DNA of 64,000 bases, from positions 62,001 to 126,000 of the forward strand of contig JAILAF010000069.1 of the NCBI GenBank assembly GCA_024681775.1, read 5' to 3'. Below, piece after piece: positions 55,315 through 64,000 of this stretch. Both the position numbers and the translations under genes were made by a program. A model generated the notes under the pieces. The model saw nothing but the letters and a program-made list of their open reading frames with translations, did no database searches and was not told the DNA's origin. Source of the stretch: Lachnospiraceae bacterium (GTDB taxonomy: Bacteria > Bacillota > Clostridia > Lachnospirales > Lachnospiraceae). Each line of letters opens with the position of its first letter. Position 1 is the stretch's first letter.

Positions 55315-56442
55315 CTATGCCTCCCAGATGCTGACGATCATGTCATTTACCACTTCCCGCTGGTCTTCGCTCATCTCCTGATTGTTCTGCAGTTCATAGA
55401 ACTCGGAGAAAAGCTCCAGGGGCGTTTTATGCTCCACGTCCACCGCCCCGGTCACCTCTGCATTGGTGCGGGTGCGCAGGTTGTCGTAGGTCAGCTTCAT
55501 GATGTTGGGATAAACGGAACGGAGTCTGGCCATGGCATCGGGCACATCCTCCTCATCCGTCAGTACGGCGTGGATGTAATCCTCGGTATCGGTCCCCTCG
55601 TAAAAGGACCTGTCCGTAAGCTCCATGTAGCTCCCGCGGATTTCCCGCAGGTCGTGCTTCGGCACCAGCGGCACGGTGCGGACCGTCACATCCCCCTTTT
55701 CTCCCAGCTCCACCACGGTGACGGATTTGTGATGATCCTTCTCGGAGAAGGAGTATTTCAGCGGGCTGCCCGCATAACGGACGGTTTCCCTGCCCACCTT
55801 CTGGGGACCGTGGAGATGGCCCAGGGCCACATAGTCGAAAGCGTCAAAAACATCCACGGACACATTGTCCAGGCCGCCGATATTTTCCTCGGATTCACAG
55901 CGCTCTGCCCCTGCCACGAACTGATGCGCCACCAGGACGTTCCGCTCCGCAATGTCCACAGCAGCCCGCCCGATCACCAGCCTGCAGGCATCGGTGTAGT
56001 CCCGGATCTCCTCCCCCTCGAAGAAAGGCCGCACCATGGCGGGCTTGATGAAGGGAAGAAGGTAGATGTGGACGGGGCCGTGAGCATCCTCCACAGTAAA
56101 GGAAGAAAGGGAGCCCTCATAGCCCGGTGCCAGATGGATCCCGGTGACATCCACCAGCTTCCCGTGGTCCGCAAAGCGCACCGCGGAGTCATGATTGCCG
56201 CTGATGGCGTACACGGGGATGCTGCGCTTCGCCAGGCGCACCAGGAAGTCGTCCCACAGCCGCATGGCATCCTCGCTGGGAACGGATTTGTCATAGACAT
56301 CCCCCGCAATGAGGATGCCGTCGGGCCGCTCTTCATCGATGACGCCCAGGATCTTCAGCAGGATGTACTCCTGGTCCTCGATCATGGGGAATTCGTTAAC
56401 CCGCTTTCCAAGATGCAGGTCTGCCAGATGGATCAGTTTCAT
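55315..56442 (-). CDS. sbcD: Exonuclease SbcD
   Basis: MKLIHLADLHLGKRVNEFPMIEDQEYIL...GILIAGDVYDKSVPSEDA...AISGNHDSAVRF. Confidence 0.95.
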   Translation of the reverse strand: MKLIHLADLHLGKRVNEFPMIEDQEYILLKILGVIDEERPDGILIAGDVYDKSVPSEDAMRLWDDFLVRLAKRSIPVYAISGNHDSAVRFADHGKLVDVTGIHLAPGYEGSLSSFTVEDAHGPVHIYLLPFIKPAMVRPFFEGEEIRDYTDACRLVIGRAAVDIAERNVLVAHQFVAGAERCESEENIGGLDNVSVDVFDAFDYVALGHLHGPQKVGRETVRYAGSPLKYSFSEKDHHKSVTVVELGEKGDVTVRTVPLVPKHDLREIRGSYMELTDRSFYEGTDTEDYIHAVLTDEEDVPDAMARLRSVYPNIMKLTYDNLRTRTNAEVTGAVDVEHKTPLELFSEFYELQNNQEMSEDQREVVNDMIVSIWEA

Positions 56443-56664
56443 GGTGGCTCCCTTCCGTTGATTTCCGCCGTCGCATTCGTCCGGCAATTTACAATCGGTA
56501 CACTACATCAGTATAAAATGATTCCCGGAGATTGGAAAGCAACTGTCAGTTCAATCCCTGCCGGCCCGGTCATCCCACACTCTTACAAGATTTTACTTCT
56601 TCTTTTGCGGAATCTGTTTCCCTCAAAGCAGTGAAAAGCGTTTGTTCGGTTTCTGCTGCGCTGA

Positions 56665-56693
56665 TTGAAAACCGAAACCCGAACAGATATAAT
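56665..56693 (+). promoter_or_regulatory. Sigma-A promoter for the zinc-ribbon/TM gene cluster
   Basis: TTGAAA - 17 nt - TATAAT. Confidence 0.75.
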
Positions 56694-56736
56694 GGGGAAA
56701 GTGTACATGAAAGAAACCTCAAAAGGAAACCCTTCA

Positions 56737-57489
56737 GTGAATAAGAGCAAAAAGAAAACCACTCATTGTAGCAGCTGTGGCGGCGTTTTTGACGCAGTGC
56801 TTCCCAATTGCCCCTTCTGTGGAACCATGAACGTGACCGGCGCGGAAAAGCAATATATGGATCGGCTCGGAGATATCCATGACAATCTCCGGGAACTGTC
56901 GGATTATTCTGCTGCGGAAACGGGACGTCAGGCCAGAAAGACCTGGAGATGGCTCATTTTGGCCGTCGTTCTTCTTCTGGCAGTCGGTGGCGGCATATTC
57001 CTGCATAACGAGATGCGGGAAAAGGCGTATCTCGCCAAAGAGAAGGCAGAATTCTTTTGGCAAAAGGAGGCATTTCCAGAACTGGAAGCCCTTTTTGAAG
57101 CCGGCCAATACGAGGAACTGCTGCGTCTGTACGAACAATACACGGAAGAAGGTCACAGTCTTTGGGATTTCCAATATTACCGGTTCTGCGAATACATGCA
57201 GAATCTGGAACAAGCGGAACATTCGATGACAGACTTCACCGACATGGGGCTTCTCAAATATCTGCTGGCCGACGAATTGGAGGTTATGGCGATGGACACG
57301 TCGAAGCTGCCGGAGGAGGCAGGCGCATATCTGGAGCAGAGGAGAGCACCCGTCACGGAAGATTTTTGGCAGCGTTTTCAAATGAACAATGAGGATTTCC
57401 AGCTCTTTATGAACGAATACAAAGAGTTGGGCTACATCAGTTATTCGGAATGCGAACAGTATCTGAAGGATCATCCGGTCAACCCGTGA
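56737..57489 (+). CDS. Zinc-ribbon single-TM protein, unknown function
   Basis: HCSSCGGVFDAVLPNCPFCG then TM WRWLILAVVLLLAVGGGIFL. GTG start at 56737 chosen because the ATG at 56707 lies only ~6 nt from the predicted TSS and GTG has AAAAGGAAA upstream. Confidence 0.7.
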   Translation: MNKSKKKTTHCSSCGGVFDAVLPNCPFCGTMNVTGAEKQYMDRLGDIHDNLRELSDYSAAETGRQARKTWRWLILAVVLLLAVGGGIFLHNEMREKAYLAKEKAEFFWQKEAFPELEALFEAGQYEELLRLYEQYTEEGHSLWDFQYYRFCEYMQNLEQAEHSMTDFTDMGLLKYLLADELEVMAMDTSKLPEEAGAYLEQRRAPVTEDFWQRFQMNNEDFQLFMNEYKELGYISYSECEQYLKDHPVNP

Positions 57490-57510
57490 GTCCTGTTAGG
57501 AAGAGAGAAC

Positions 57511-58260
57511 ATGAAATGTGAAAACTGCGGCGGAGAGGTCAGTTTAGAGCAAAAATTCTGCCCTTTCTGCGGAAAAGAGAATACCCAGGCGACCGAGCAC
57601 CAAAGGGATATGGATGCATTTAAGCGGCGCTATGAACAGACCGAGGCATCGGTCAAACACAAAACCCGGAAATATGCCATGGTTACCATACGCGTTGTGG
57701 GAATCGTTGTGCTGCTGATCGCCTGCATCATTATGTTCGCTGTGGCGGAATCGGCCTATTCGATGCCCGGCGATGCCAGAAGGCGCGCCTCGCAGCGCAA
57801 TCCCGAACCCTATAAGGCAGCCCTTGAGAAATACCTCGAAGAGGGAGACTACCGGTCCTTTTGTTCCTATGGAGATTACCATAATCTTCGCTGGTTTTCG
57901 GATTCCCCCTTCAGGGAATACCGCGATATTTATATGGTCTGTCAGGACTACGATGCCGTCATGCGCATGGCCGAAAACCTCATCCTGCACGGGGATGAAG
58001 AAAAGTGGCGTACCTATTCCATGGAATCCGATATCACACACTTCGTAAACTACCTGGATTCCTTTGAAGAACGGATCGACCGAAATTACTCGGAAGAGGC
58101 GTCCCGCTTTGATATCTATGTATCGGATATGCAGGAAAATGTGAATCTCGTACTGGAAACCTGTTTTGGAATGAGTGCGGAGGAACGAGAAGAATTCATG
58201 AGTCTCTCTGCCGGAAAAAAGAGTGTTGTGATCGAGGATGCATTGATCGGTGAAGAGTGA
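57511..58260 (+). CDS. Zinc-ribbon single-TM protein, paralogous organisation
   Basis: MKCENCGGEVSLEQKFCPFCGKEN then TM VVGIVVLLIACIIMFAVA. Confidence 0.75.
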   Translation: MKCENCGGEVSLEQKFCPFCGKENTQATEHQRDMDAFKRRYEQTEASVKHKTRKYAMVTIRVVGIVVLLIACIIMFAVAESAYSMPGDARRRASQRNPEPYKAALEKYLEEGDYRSFCSYGDYHNLRWFSDSPFREYRDIYMVCQDYDAVMRMAENLILHGDEEKWRTYSMESDITHFVNYLDSFEERIDRNYSEEASRFDIYVSDMQENVNLVLETCFGMSAEEREEFMSLSAGKKSVVIEDALIGEE

Positions 58261-58276
58261 GCGAGGAGACAGACAG

Positions 58277-58735
58277 ATGAATGATCACGAAAAAACAAAT
58301 CAAAATCTCGCAGGCATGGCTGATGGCAAAAAGCCGATCTACATTCTGCTCCTGGATATTGTGCTGGTCATTGCGGCGATTGCCTTTGTGGGTATTTTTT
58401 TCCATATGGTGGGAGAAATCCGGAGGGCCTACAATCGTAGCCTCTACAGTTCAGGCTATACCTACTATCTAAAGGATGGGGACTACGGAGAGATCGCGGA
58501 CACCTACTACAGAACCCATGCCGATGTGGTCGCGGTAGACGAGGAATCCATGGAAATCCTGCGCATCGGAAAGTATGCAGACGAAGCCTTTTTCAAGCAT
58601 GTGTTTGAAGCAGGGAACGAGCCGGACAAGGCAAAGCCTTATGAGAGCCGGATGGCAACGACGAGAAGCCTTCTGGGGGAGTATTCCTTTACAGCGGATG
58701 AAATCGATCGCGTCCTGGAAAGGTACATCCGATAA
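58277..58735 (+). CDS. Single-TM protein, third member of the cluster (no zinc ribbon)
   Basis: PIYILLLDIVLVIAAIAFVGIFF TM followed by YYLKDGDYGEIADTYYR; preceded by GAGGAG. Confidence 0.65.
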   Translation: MNDHEKTNQNLAGMADGKKPIYILLLDIVLVIAAIAFVGIFFHMVGEIRRAYNRSLYSSGYTYYLKDGDYGEIADTYYRTHADVVAVDEESMEILRIGKYADEAFFKHVFEAGNEPDKAKPYESRMATTRSLLGEYSFTADEIDRVLERYIR

Positions 58736-58755
58736 AGCACTGAAACGCCGAAAAA

Positions 58756-58790
58756 GGGGGTTGCCACCATGGCGGTGGCAGCCCCCTTTA
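58756..58790 (+). terminator. Intrinsic terminator after the zinc-ribbon cluster
   Basis: gggggttgccacc-atggc-ggtggcagccccc followed by TTTA. Confidence 0.78.
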
Positions 58791-58806
58791 ATATCCATAC
58801 TACTCG

Positions 58807-58856
58807 TTTTGCGAAATTGTCAACCTTCTATAATTCAAGGTTGACAATTTGCAAAA
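58807..58856. promoter_or_regulatory. BirA-type biotin operator overlapping the bioY promoter
   Basis: TTTTGCGAAATTGTCAACCTT-ctataattc-AAGGTTGACAATTTGCAAAA, near-perfect 20-bp inverted repeat; half-sites TTGTCAACC/GGTTGACAA; right arm contains -35 TTGACA (58841) with TATGAT 16 nt downstream (58863-58868). Confidence 0.78.
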
Positions 58857-58914
58857 CAGGGGTATGATAAGAAGCGTGCATGCATCAAACCACAGAAAAG
58901 GAATGAACTGAACA

Positions 58915-59532
58915 ATGTCAGAAATACAGACGAAAGAACAAAACCGCAGTCAGGGCTCAAAAGTCGCTGACACCTGCAGGATCGGGCTCTTCACGGCCCT
59001 GATCTGCGTGATATCTCAGCTCCCCGGAATCCCCCTCCCGGGGGGCGTTCCCATGACGCTGCAGACCTTGATCCTGCCGCTGGCAGGGATCATCCTGGGA
59101 CCGGTAAACGGTACCATCGCCTCCCTCATCTACCTGCTGCTGGGGATCGTGGGACTTCCGGTATTCTCCGGATTTAAGGGCGGCTTCGGCGTCCTGATGG
59201 GCGCCACCGGCGGCTTTATCATCTCCTTTCCCCTGCTGCCCCTCTTTGCAGGGCTGGGACTGAAGATCGGCGCAAAAAAGCAGGGCGAGAAAGGCGTCTT
59301 TTACTACGTCTCTCTGACCGTCGGCCTGGTGCTGGGAGCGGTCCTCAACTATGTGGTAGGAACCTTCTGGTTCGCAGGTGTCTACCTGGGCGGGATCACC
59401 GCCGAGAATCTGGGGAAGGGCTTTGCCGCCTGTGTGCTGCCCTTCATCCCCACCGCCATCATCAAGATCATCCTGGCGCTGCTGCTTGGCACTCTGCTGC
59501 GCAGGACCTTAAAAAAGGCCTCCCTGCTGTAA
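58915..59532 (+). CDS. bioY: Biotin transporter BioY
   Basis: GLFTALICVISQLPGIPLPGGVPMTLQTLILPLAGIILGPVNGTIASLIYLLLGIVGLPVFSGFKGGFGVLMGATGGFIISFPL. Confidence 0.93.
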   Translation: MSEIQTKEQNRSQGSKVADTCRIGLFTALICVISQLPGIPLPGGVPMTLQTLILPLAGIILGPVNGTIASLIYLLLGIVGLPVFSGFKGGFGVLMGATGGFIISFPLLPLFAGLGLKIGAKKQGEKGVFYYVSLTVGLVLGAVLNYVVGTFWFAGVYLGGITAENLGKGFAACVLPFIPTAIIKIILALLLGTLLRRTLKKASLL

Positions 59533-59554
59533 CCGGGAGGCCGGAAGAAAAAAG

Positions 59555-59594
59555 AAGCGCCTCCCGCCAGTGTGGTCGGGAGACGCTTTTTCTT
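59555..59594 (+). terminator. Intrinsic terminator of bioY
   Basis: aagcgcctcccg-ccagtgtggt-cgggagacgctt followed by TTTCTTTC. Confidence 0.75.
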
Positions 59595-59597
59595 TCT

Positions 59598-60785
59598 TTA
59601 ATCCAGTTCGCCGTTTTTGTATCTGGCCACGATGTTCTGGATCCTCTCGCTGGGATTCAGCAGATCGGAAATGGAGGAATCGTGGTTCAGGGTGTCAATG
59701 ATGTATGCGATGTACTTGCTCAGGTCGCAGTTGATGTACCACTCTCTCTCCAGCAGCTCCGGAGTCTGGTAGATCAGGTTCGTGGTCAGGATCCGGTCGA
59801 TGATGTGATCCTCGTATGCCTTGTCGATCACATCCAGGCCACTGGTGAAGAGACCGAAGGTGGCGAAGACAAAGATCCTGTTTGCCTTCCGCTCCTTCAG
59901 CGCTGCCGCAACCTCCAGCATGCTCTCACCGGAGGAGATCATATCATCGATGATGATCACATCCTTGCCGGCCACGTCGGAACCCAGGAACTCGTGAGCG
60001 ATGATGGGATTGCGTCCGTTGACGATCCTGGTGTAATCTCTCCGCTTGTAGAACATACCCATGTCCAGTCCCAGGACATTGGCAGTGTAGATGGCACGGG
60101 ACATACCGCCCTCATCGGGGCTGACGATCATCATGTGCTCCGCATCCAGGGACAGGCCCTTCACGTTGCGCAGCAGACCCTTGATGAACTGGTATGCGGG
60201 CTGAACGGTCTCAAATCCGTTCAGAGGGATGGCGTTCTGTACACGGGGATCGTGGGCATCGAAGGTGATGATGTTGTCCACGCCCATCTTGACCAGCTCC
60301 TGCAGTGCGATGGCACAGTCCAGAGACTCTCTGGAATTGCGTTTGTGCTGGCGGCTCTCATAGAGGAAAGGCATGATGACGGTGATGCGTCTGCCCTTGC
60401 CGCCCACAGCGGCGATGATCCTCTTCAGATCCTGATAGTGATCGTCCGGAGACATGTGGTTCTCATGTCCGCAGAGGGAATAGGTCTGGGAGTAATTCAG
60501 GATATCCACCAGGATGTACAGATCATGTCCGCGGACGGATTCCAGGATCTGTCCCTTGGCTTCTCCGGACCCGAAGCGGGGCACCTTGGCCTGCAGCAGA
60601 TAGGAGTCTCTCTGATATCCGGCAAATGCCAGCGAGCCCTTGTGCTCGCTCTCTCTCTCGGCTCTCCATCTGACCAGGTACTGGTCTACCTTCTCCCCCA
60701 GGGGCTTACAGCCCTCCAGAGCGATGATGCCGAGCGCGCCTACGGGAATGCTTTCCAGGTTGCGCTTTTCTTCGTGTTTTGCCAT
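59598..60785 (-). CDS. prs: Ribose-phosphate pyrophosphokinase (divergent, 395 aa)
   Basis: ESVRGHDLYILVDI...RRITVIMPFLYESRQHKR...NIITFDAHDPRVQNAIP...IVSPDEGGMSRA...DVIIIDDMISSGESMLEVA. Confidence 0.87.
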   Translation of the reverse strand: MAKHEEKRNLESIPVGALGIIALEGCKPLGEKVDQYLVRWRAERESEHKGSLAFAGYQRDSYLLQAKVPRFGSGEAKGQILESVRGHDLYILVDILNYSQTYSLCGHENHMSPDDHYQDLKRIIAAVGGKGRRITVIMPFLYESRQHKRNSRESLDCAIALQELVKMGVDNIITFDAHDPRVQNAIPLNGFETVQPAYQFIKGLLRNVKGLSLDAEHMMIVSPDEGGMSRAIYTANVLGLDMGMFYKRRDYTRIVNGRNPIIAHEFLGSDVAGKDVIIIDDMISSGESMLEVAAALKERKANRIFVFATFGLFTSGLDVIDKAYEDHIIDRILTTNLIYQTPELLEREWYINCDLSKYIAYIIDTLNHDSSISDLLNPSERIQNIVARYKNGELD

Positions 60786-60879
60786 GCGTATTCTCCTCTT
60801 TTCGTTACAATCCTTATCGGTCGGTTTCGGTAACTGATGACAGGAATTGCTCCCTTTTATTTCTTTTCTGACCCTGTCA

Positions 60880-61848
60880 TCAGATCAGTGTGCGCAGATC
60901 CGGTCCCGTCAGCCTGATGATGTCATACCGCCCCAGGATCCTGGAAGCGATGCGGTCCGTGTATCTCTTCTGGAGATCCCCGAAGCTCAGGTTGGTGGAA
61001 AGAATGGTGGGCCGTTTGCGCAGGTCCCGTTCGTTCATCAACGCAAAAAACTGTGTCTCCACAAAGCCGTTGGTATATTCCGACCCCAGATCGTCGATGA
61101 TCAGCAGATCACAGTTGTACAGAGAAGTCTCAAAATCCTGACTGCGGTCCTCCTGAAATTCGGGGCGGAACCGCTGATCAGCCAGCGTATCAAAGAGCTT
61201 CTGGGAACTTAAGTATACCACAGAATGGCCGCTGGGAAGAAGCTCCGCCGCGATGCAGCAGGACAGGAAGCTTTTGCCGGTTCCTACTGTACCATAGAAC
61301 ATGAGATTTCGATAGTTCGTTTCGAAAGAATTCACAAAATCTTTACACAGGGCCACGGCGCCCTTCAGATGCGTCAGGTCCTCACCCTTGTGGTACTCGT
61401 AGGTCAGATTGGAAAAGTTGCACTGTTCCAGAAGCCCCTGCAGATTGGACTGGTGATACAGGATCCGGGTCTCCTTCATCTTAAAGCAGCGGCATTTGCG
61501 CCTCGTGCCGTCCGGCTGGGGGATAAATCCCGTGTCGGAGCACATCCTGCAGGCATAGTCCGGCTCGAAATCCTCCTCGGAATACCCCTCCGAAGCAAGG
61601 AGAGCGCGGAACTGCCCCCGGGCTTCCTCCAGGTCCTCCGCCAGTGCCTCCGCTTCCGGCGTATGACCTGCCAGCTGCTGCTTGGCCCGCTGCACGGAAA
61701 GAGTGGCAATACGCTCTTCCAGAGGCTGCAGTCCCGGGAGCTGTGCATAGATCTGCTCCCTGCGCTCGGCCACACGGGCCTGTGCCGCACTCTGAAGCTC
61801 GCCGTATTCCTTCATGATCTCCTGGTATTGGCTGTTGGTCAGTGGCAT
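60880..61848 (-). CDS. DnaC/DnaI-like helicase loader ATPase
   Basis: N-terminal zinc motif CRMCSDTGF...RRKCRCF; LMFYGTVGTGKSFLSCCIAAELL; LLIIDDLGSEYTNGFVETQFFALMNERDLRKRPTILSTNLSF. Confidence 0.9.
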   Translation of the reverse strand: MPLTNSQYQEIMKEYGELQSAAQARVAERREQIYAQLPGLQPLEERIATLSVQRAKQQLAGHTPEAEALAEDLEEARGQFRALLASEGYSEEDFEPDYACRMCSDTGFIPQPDGTRRKCRCFKMKETRILYHQSNLQGLLEQCNFSNLTYEYHKGEDLTHLKGAVALCKDFVNSFETNYRNLMFYGTVGTGKSFLSCCIAAELLPSGHSVVYLSSQKLFDTLADQRFRPEFQEDRSQDFETSLYNCDLLIIDDLGSEYTNGFVETQFFALMNERDLRKRPTILSTNLSFGDLQKRYTDRIASRILGRYDIIRLTGPDLRTLI

Positions 61849-61883
61849 AACCTATAATCCCCTATGATCCCCTCTATTAATCT

Positions 61884-61979
61884 CTTATTGACTCGCTATG
61901 CTCCTCAATAAGCTTGTCTTATTGACTCGCTTTGCTCCTCAATAAGCATCGCAAAACCACTCCGGTGGAGTGGTTTTGC
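61884..61979. repeat. Three tandem hairpins between dnaD-like and dnaC-like genes
   Basis: Two 29-bp copies cttattgactcgct(a/t)tgctcctcaataag (61884-61912, 61918-61946; one mismatch, 34-bp period) and gcaaaaccactcc-ggt-ggagtggttttgc (61951-61979; perfect 13-bp stem). Confidence 0.9.
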
Positions 61980-63110
61980 TCAGTTTTTGACGCGCTTTGC
62001 AGCCAGGTCATCATAATCGATGCCGGACTCCTGATAGATATGGAACTGACTGCGGCCCCCACGGCCGGTATCCTGCTTCGGGCTTCCCGCTGCCGCCCGG
62101 TGCTCCTTGTCCTGCCGCTCCACGTCCGCCAGGGTCTTTACCTGATCCTTGTGCCAGGCGGAAAGGATCCGGTCCGCATACTTGATGCGGTTGGAATCCG
62201 TGGCGATGACGGTGCGCTTGCAGGCTTCCAGGATGATATCCAGGGAAAAGGCATATTCGCCGGTCCAGCGGGTAATATACTCCAGCTCGGGCTGGGTGGG
62301 AACGCCGGAGCGTCCCAGGCCGTTCATGATGCTAGCGACAGTCTTGTCATAAGTGTTGACATGGGCCCTGGCCTGCTCCACGGTGGTGATCCCCTCCGTT
62401 GCCCAGCCGATGGCCACTTTCTCTATATAGCGGAAGGAGCGCTTGCCCCGCTCCGCGCAATATTGCAGCAGATAGTCCGTCAGATCCGTGGAAAATCCCA
62501 GCACGTCCCCGATAAAGTAGAGGGAATCGATATCTCCCGCCGTCAGGATCTTGGACAGGTAGGTCTCCGCCAGGAAAAGGATCTGACCGCCGGATTCGGA
62601 GTTCCGGAAGGCCTGGATCTGATCTCTGGAGTAGGAAGCCTTGGCAGGGATCCGGGGCGCCGCGGATGAAACGGCAGCGTCCTTCACAGGTGCCTCGGCC
62701 GCCCCGGCAGCGGTGCCGGCAGTCTTTCCGGAGGAAGCCTTTTTGGGCGCAATGCTCTCCGGGATCACCTCCGGCGCATGGGTCTCCTCTGCGGATGGCT
62801 GTGACTGGGGCAGGCTGCAGAGATTCTTCATATGGATCCCCGTCAGCTGCTGATCCTCACCGTATTCCAGCGTCAGCAGACCCGCTTTTTCCCAATACCG
62901 CAGCGAGCGCATGACGTCCGATTCCATGTAGTTGAAACGTTCGCAGATATCCGTGATGCCCGTCTTCAGATGGGCGTTGAGCATTCTGAGAAGATAGAGA
63001 TAGATCTTGAGCTGTGCCGCATTGGCATCCAGCATATACTCATCGATGAAGCGATTGGAAACAATGGTCGCTCCGATGTAACTGTCCTGATAAATGGTCA
63101 ATTCTGCCAT
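61980..63110 (-). CDS. DnaD-domain replication protein
   Basis: MAELTIYQDSYIGATIVSNRFIDEYMLDANAAQLKIYLYLLRML... winged-helix start and two DnaB_2/DnaD-like helical domains (WATEGITTVEQARAHV; YADRILSAWHKDQVKTLADVE). Start at 63110. Confidence 0.82.
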   Translation of the reverse strand: MAELTIYQDSYIGATIVSNRFIDEYMLDANAAQLKIYLYLLRMLNAHLKTGITDICERFNYMESDVMRSLRYWEKAGLLTLEYGEDQQLTGIHMKNLCSLPQSQPSAEETHAPEVIPESIAPKKASSGKTAGTAAGAAEAPVKDAAVSSAAPRIPAKASYSRDQIQAFRNSESGGQILFLAETYLSKILTAGDIDSLYFIGDVLGFSTDLTDYLLQYCAERGKRSFRYIEKVAIGWATEGITTVEQARAHVNTYDKTVASIMNGLGRSGVPTQPELEYITRWTGEYAFSLDIILEACKRTVIATDSNRIKYADRILSAWHKDQVKTLADVERQDKEHRAAAGSPKQDTGRGGRSQFHIYQESGIDYDDLAAKRVKN

Positions 63111-63233
63111 ATCCGTGCCCCGCTTACCGGTACCCCCTGCAAAAAAATACATTCTAAGGTATAGCACAGATCCGGTCAAAAACAAATGGACAAAGTGCCC
63201 ATAATCAAAACGGGGTCCGGGGCGCTCTGCTTT

Positions 63234-63370
63234 TGTGGAAAATGTGGACAGTGTGGATAACGACGGAAAAATCCGAAAAAACGCACCCGGTTTTTCCACC
63301 CCGGAAACAAAATCATCCACAGCCTTCGGAAGAAATCCTTCTTCCGGGAGACTGTGGATGATGTGGATAA
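63234..63370. promoter_or_regulatory. Cluster of DnaA-box-like 9-mers
   Basis: Perfect TGTGGATAA (=TTATCCACA) at 63252-63260 and 63362-63370; one-mismatch boxes TGTGGAAAA 63234-63242, TCATCCACA 63313-63321, TGTGGATGA 63353-63361; weaker TGTGGACAG 63243-63251. Confidence 0.7.
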
Positions 63371-63373
63371 GAT

Positions 63374-64000
63374 TTATGAAAGGAGTGCTTCGCCGATTTT
63401 ATACACATCTCCGGCACCCATAGTTATCAACAGATCACCCTCTTGGCAATTTTTCCGAAAGTAATCTTCGATTTCTTCGAAGGAAGGAAAATACTCACAT
63501 TCCTTTCCCCGGGCACGGATGGCATCCCGCAGGTCGGCGGAGGAGATCCCCACCGTGTTTTTCTCTCTGGCGGCGTAGATATCCGCCAGCACCACCCGGT
63601 CTGCGGCGGAAAGTGCCTCTGCAAACTCCGGCAGCAGTGCCTTGGTGCGGGTATAGGTGTGGGGCTGGAACACCACGAAGAGACGCTTGTGATCCACTCT
63701 GGACGCAGCCGCCAGGGTGGCGCTGATCTCCGTGGGATGGTGGGCGTAATCGTCGATCACGGTAACGCCGGCGAAGGAGCCCTTGTGCTGGAAGCGGCGA
63801 TCGGTCCCGCCGAAAGCAGCAAGACCCGACAGGATCTGTTCCTCCGTCAGTCCCAGGGCGCGGCAGCATGCGATGGCGGCCAGGGCATTCAGGATATTGT
63901 GGCTTCCGGGAACGGAGAGCTTCACCTGCATCCGCTCGCTCCCGCACACGGCGGTAAAGGAAGCACAGCCCAGCTTATCATAGGTGATCTCCTCGGGATA
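63374..64000 (-). CDS. murC: UDP-N-acetylmuramate--L-alanine ligase, C-terminal part (runs off right edge)
   Basis: VPGSHNILNALAAIACCRALGL...FGGTDRRFQHKGSFAGVTVIDDYAHHPTEISATLAAA...VVFQPHTYTRTKALLPEFAEAL; reading frame continues past 63949 to the edge. Confidence 0.93.
   Translation of the reverse strand, partial: YPEEITYDKLGCASFTAVCGSERMQVKLSVPGSHNILNALAAIACCRALGLTEEQILSGLAAFGGTDRRFQHKGSFAGVTVIDDYAHHPTEISATLAAASRVDHKRLFVVFQPHTYTRTKALLPEFAEALSAADRVVLADIYAAREKNTVGISSADLRDAIRARGKECEYFPSFEEIEDYFRKNCQEGDLLITMGAGDVYKIGEALLS

Noticed and set aside
61884-61946. CRISPR-like repeats
   Set aside because: Only two copies with a 5-nt gap; a tandem hairpin duplication, not repeat-spacer architecture.

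Overview
This 64 kb window looks like a chromosomal segment from a moderately GC-rich, flagellated Firmicute (probably Lachnospiraceae/Clostridia). Most genes are on the minus strand. I saw no rRNA, tRNA, CRISPR array or intact transposon by eye. Housekeeping blocks: comFC (partial), recD2, flgJ-like, flgG, flgF, mreB/mbl; uvrA and uvrB; copA; sbcC and sbcD; bioY; prs; a DnaC/DnaI-like loader and a DnaD-like gene; murC (partial). Accessory or poorly described regions that stand out: (1) a McrB-like AAA+ ATPase translationally coupled between uvrB and uvrA, behind a LexA/SOS-box-like site; (2) a 15-21 kb island with a compact, exonuclease-less PolC-like polymerase, a PD-(D/E)XK-like nuclease, an RNase J-like MBL protein and a ~96 bp remnant of a second MBL gene marking a recombination scar; (3) a TIR-TPR-zinc-ribbon protein; (4) an acyl-handling operon whose E2-like and PlsC-like enzymes have altered catalytic motifs; (5) a CopA-CopZ fusion with an in-frame internal Shine-Dalgarno; (6) a uORF/hairpin leader with duplicated Shine-Dalgarno ahead of a Trp-type ABC transporter; (7) a DnaA-box cluster between murC and the dnaD/dnaC-like operon; (8) recurrent intergenic hairpin arrays with tiny loops, including one dispersed repeat found twice. 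All calls are by eye from sequence and protein motifs; no searches were run.
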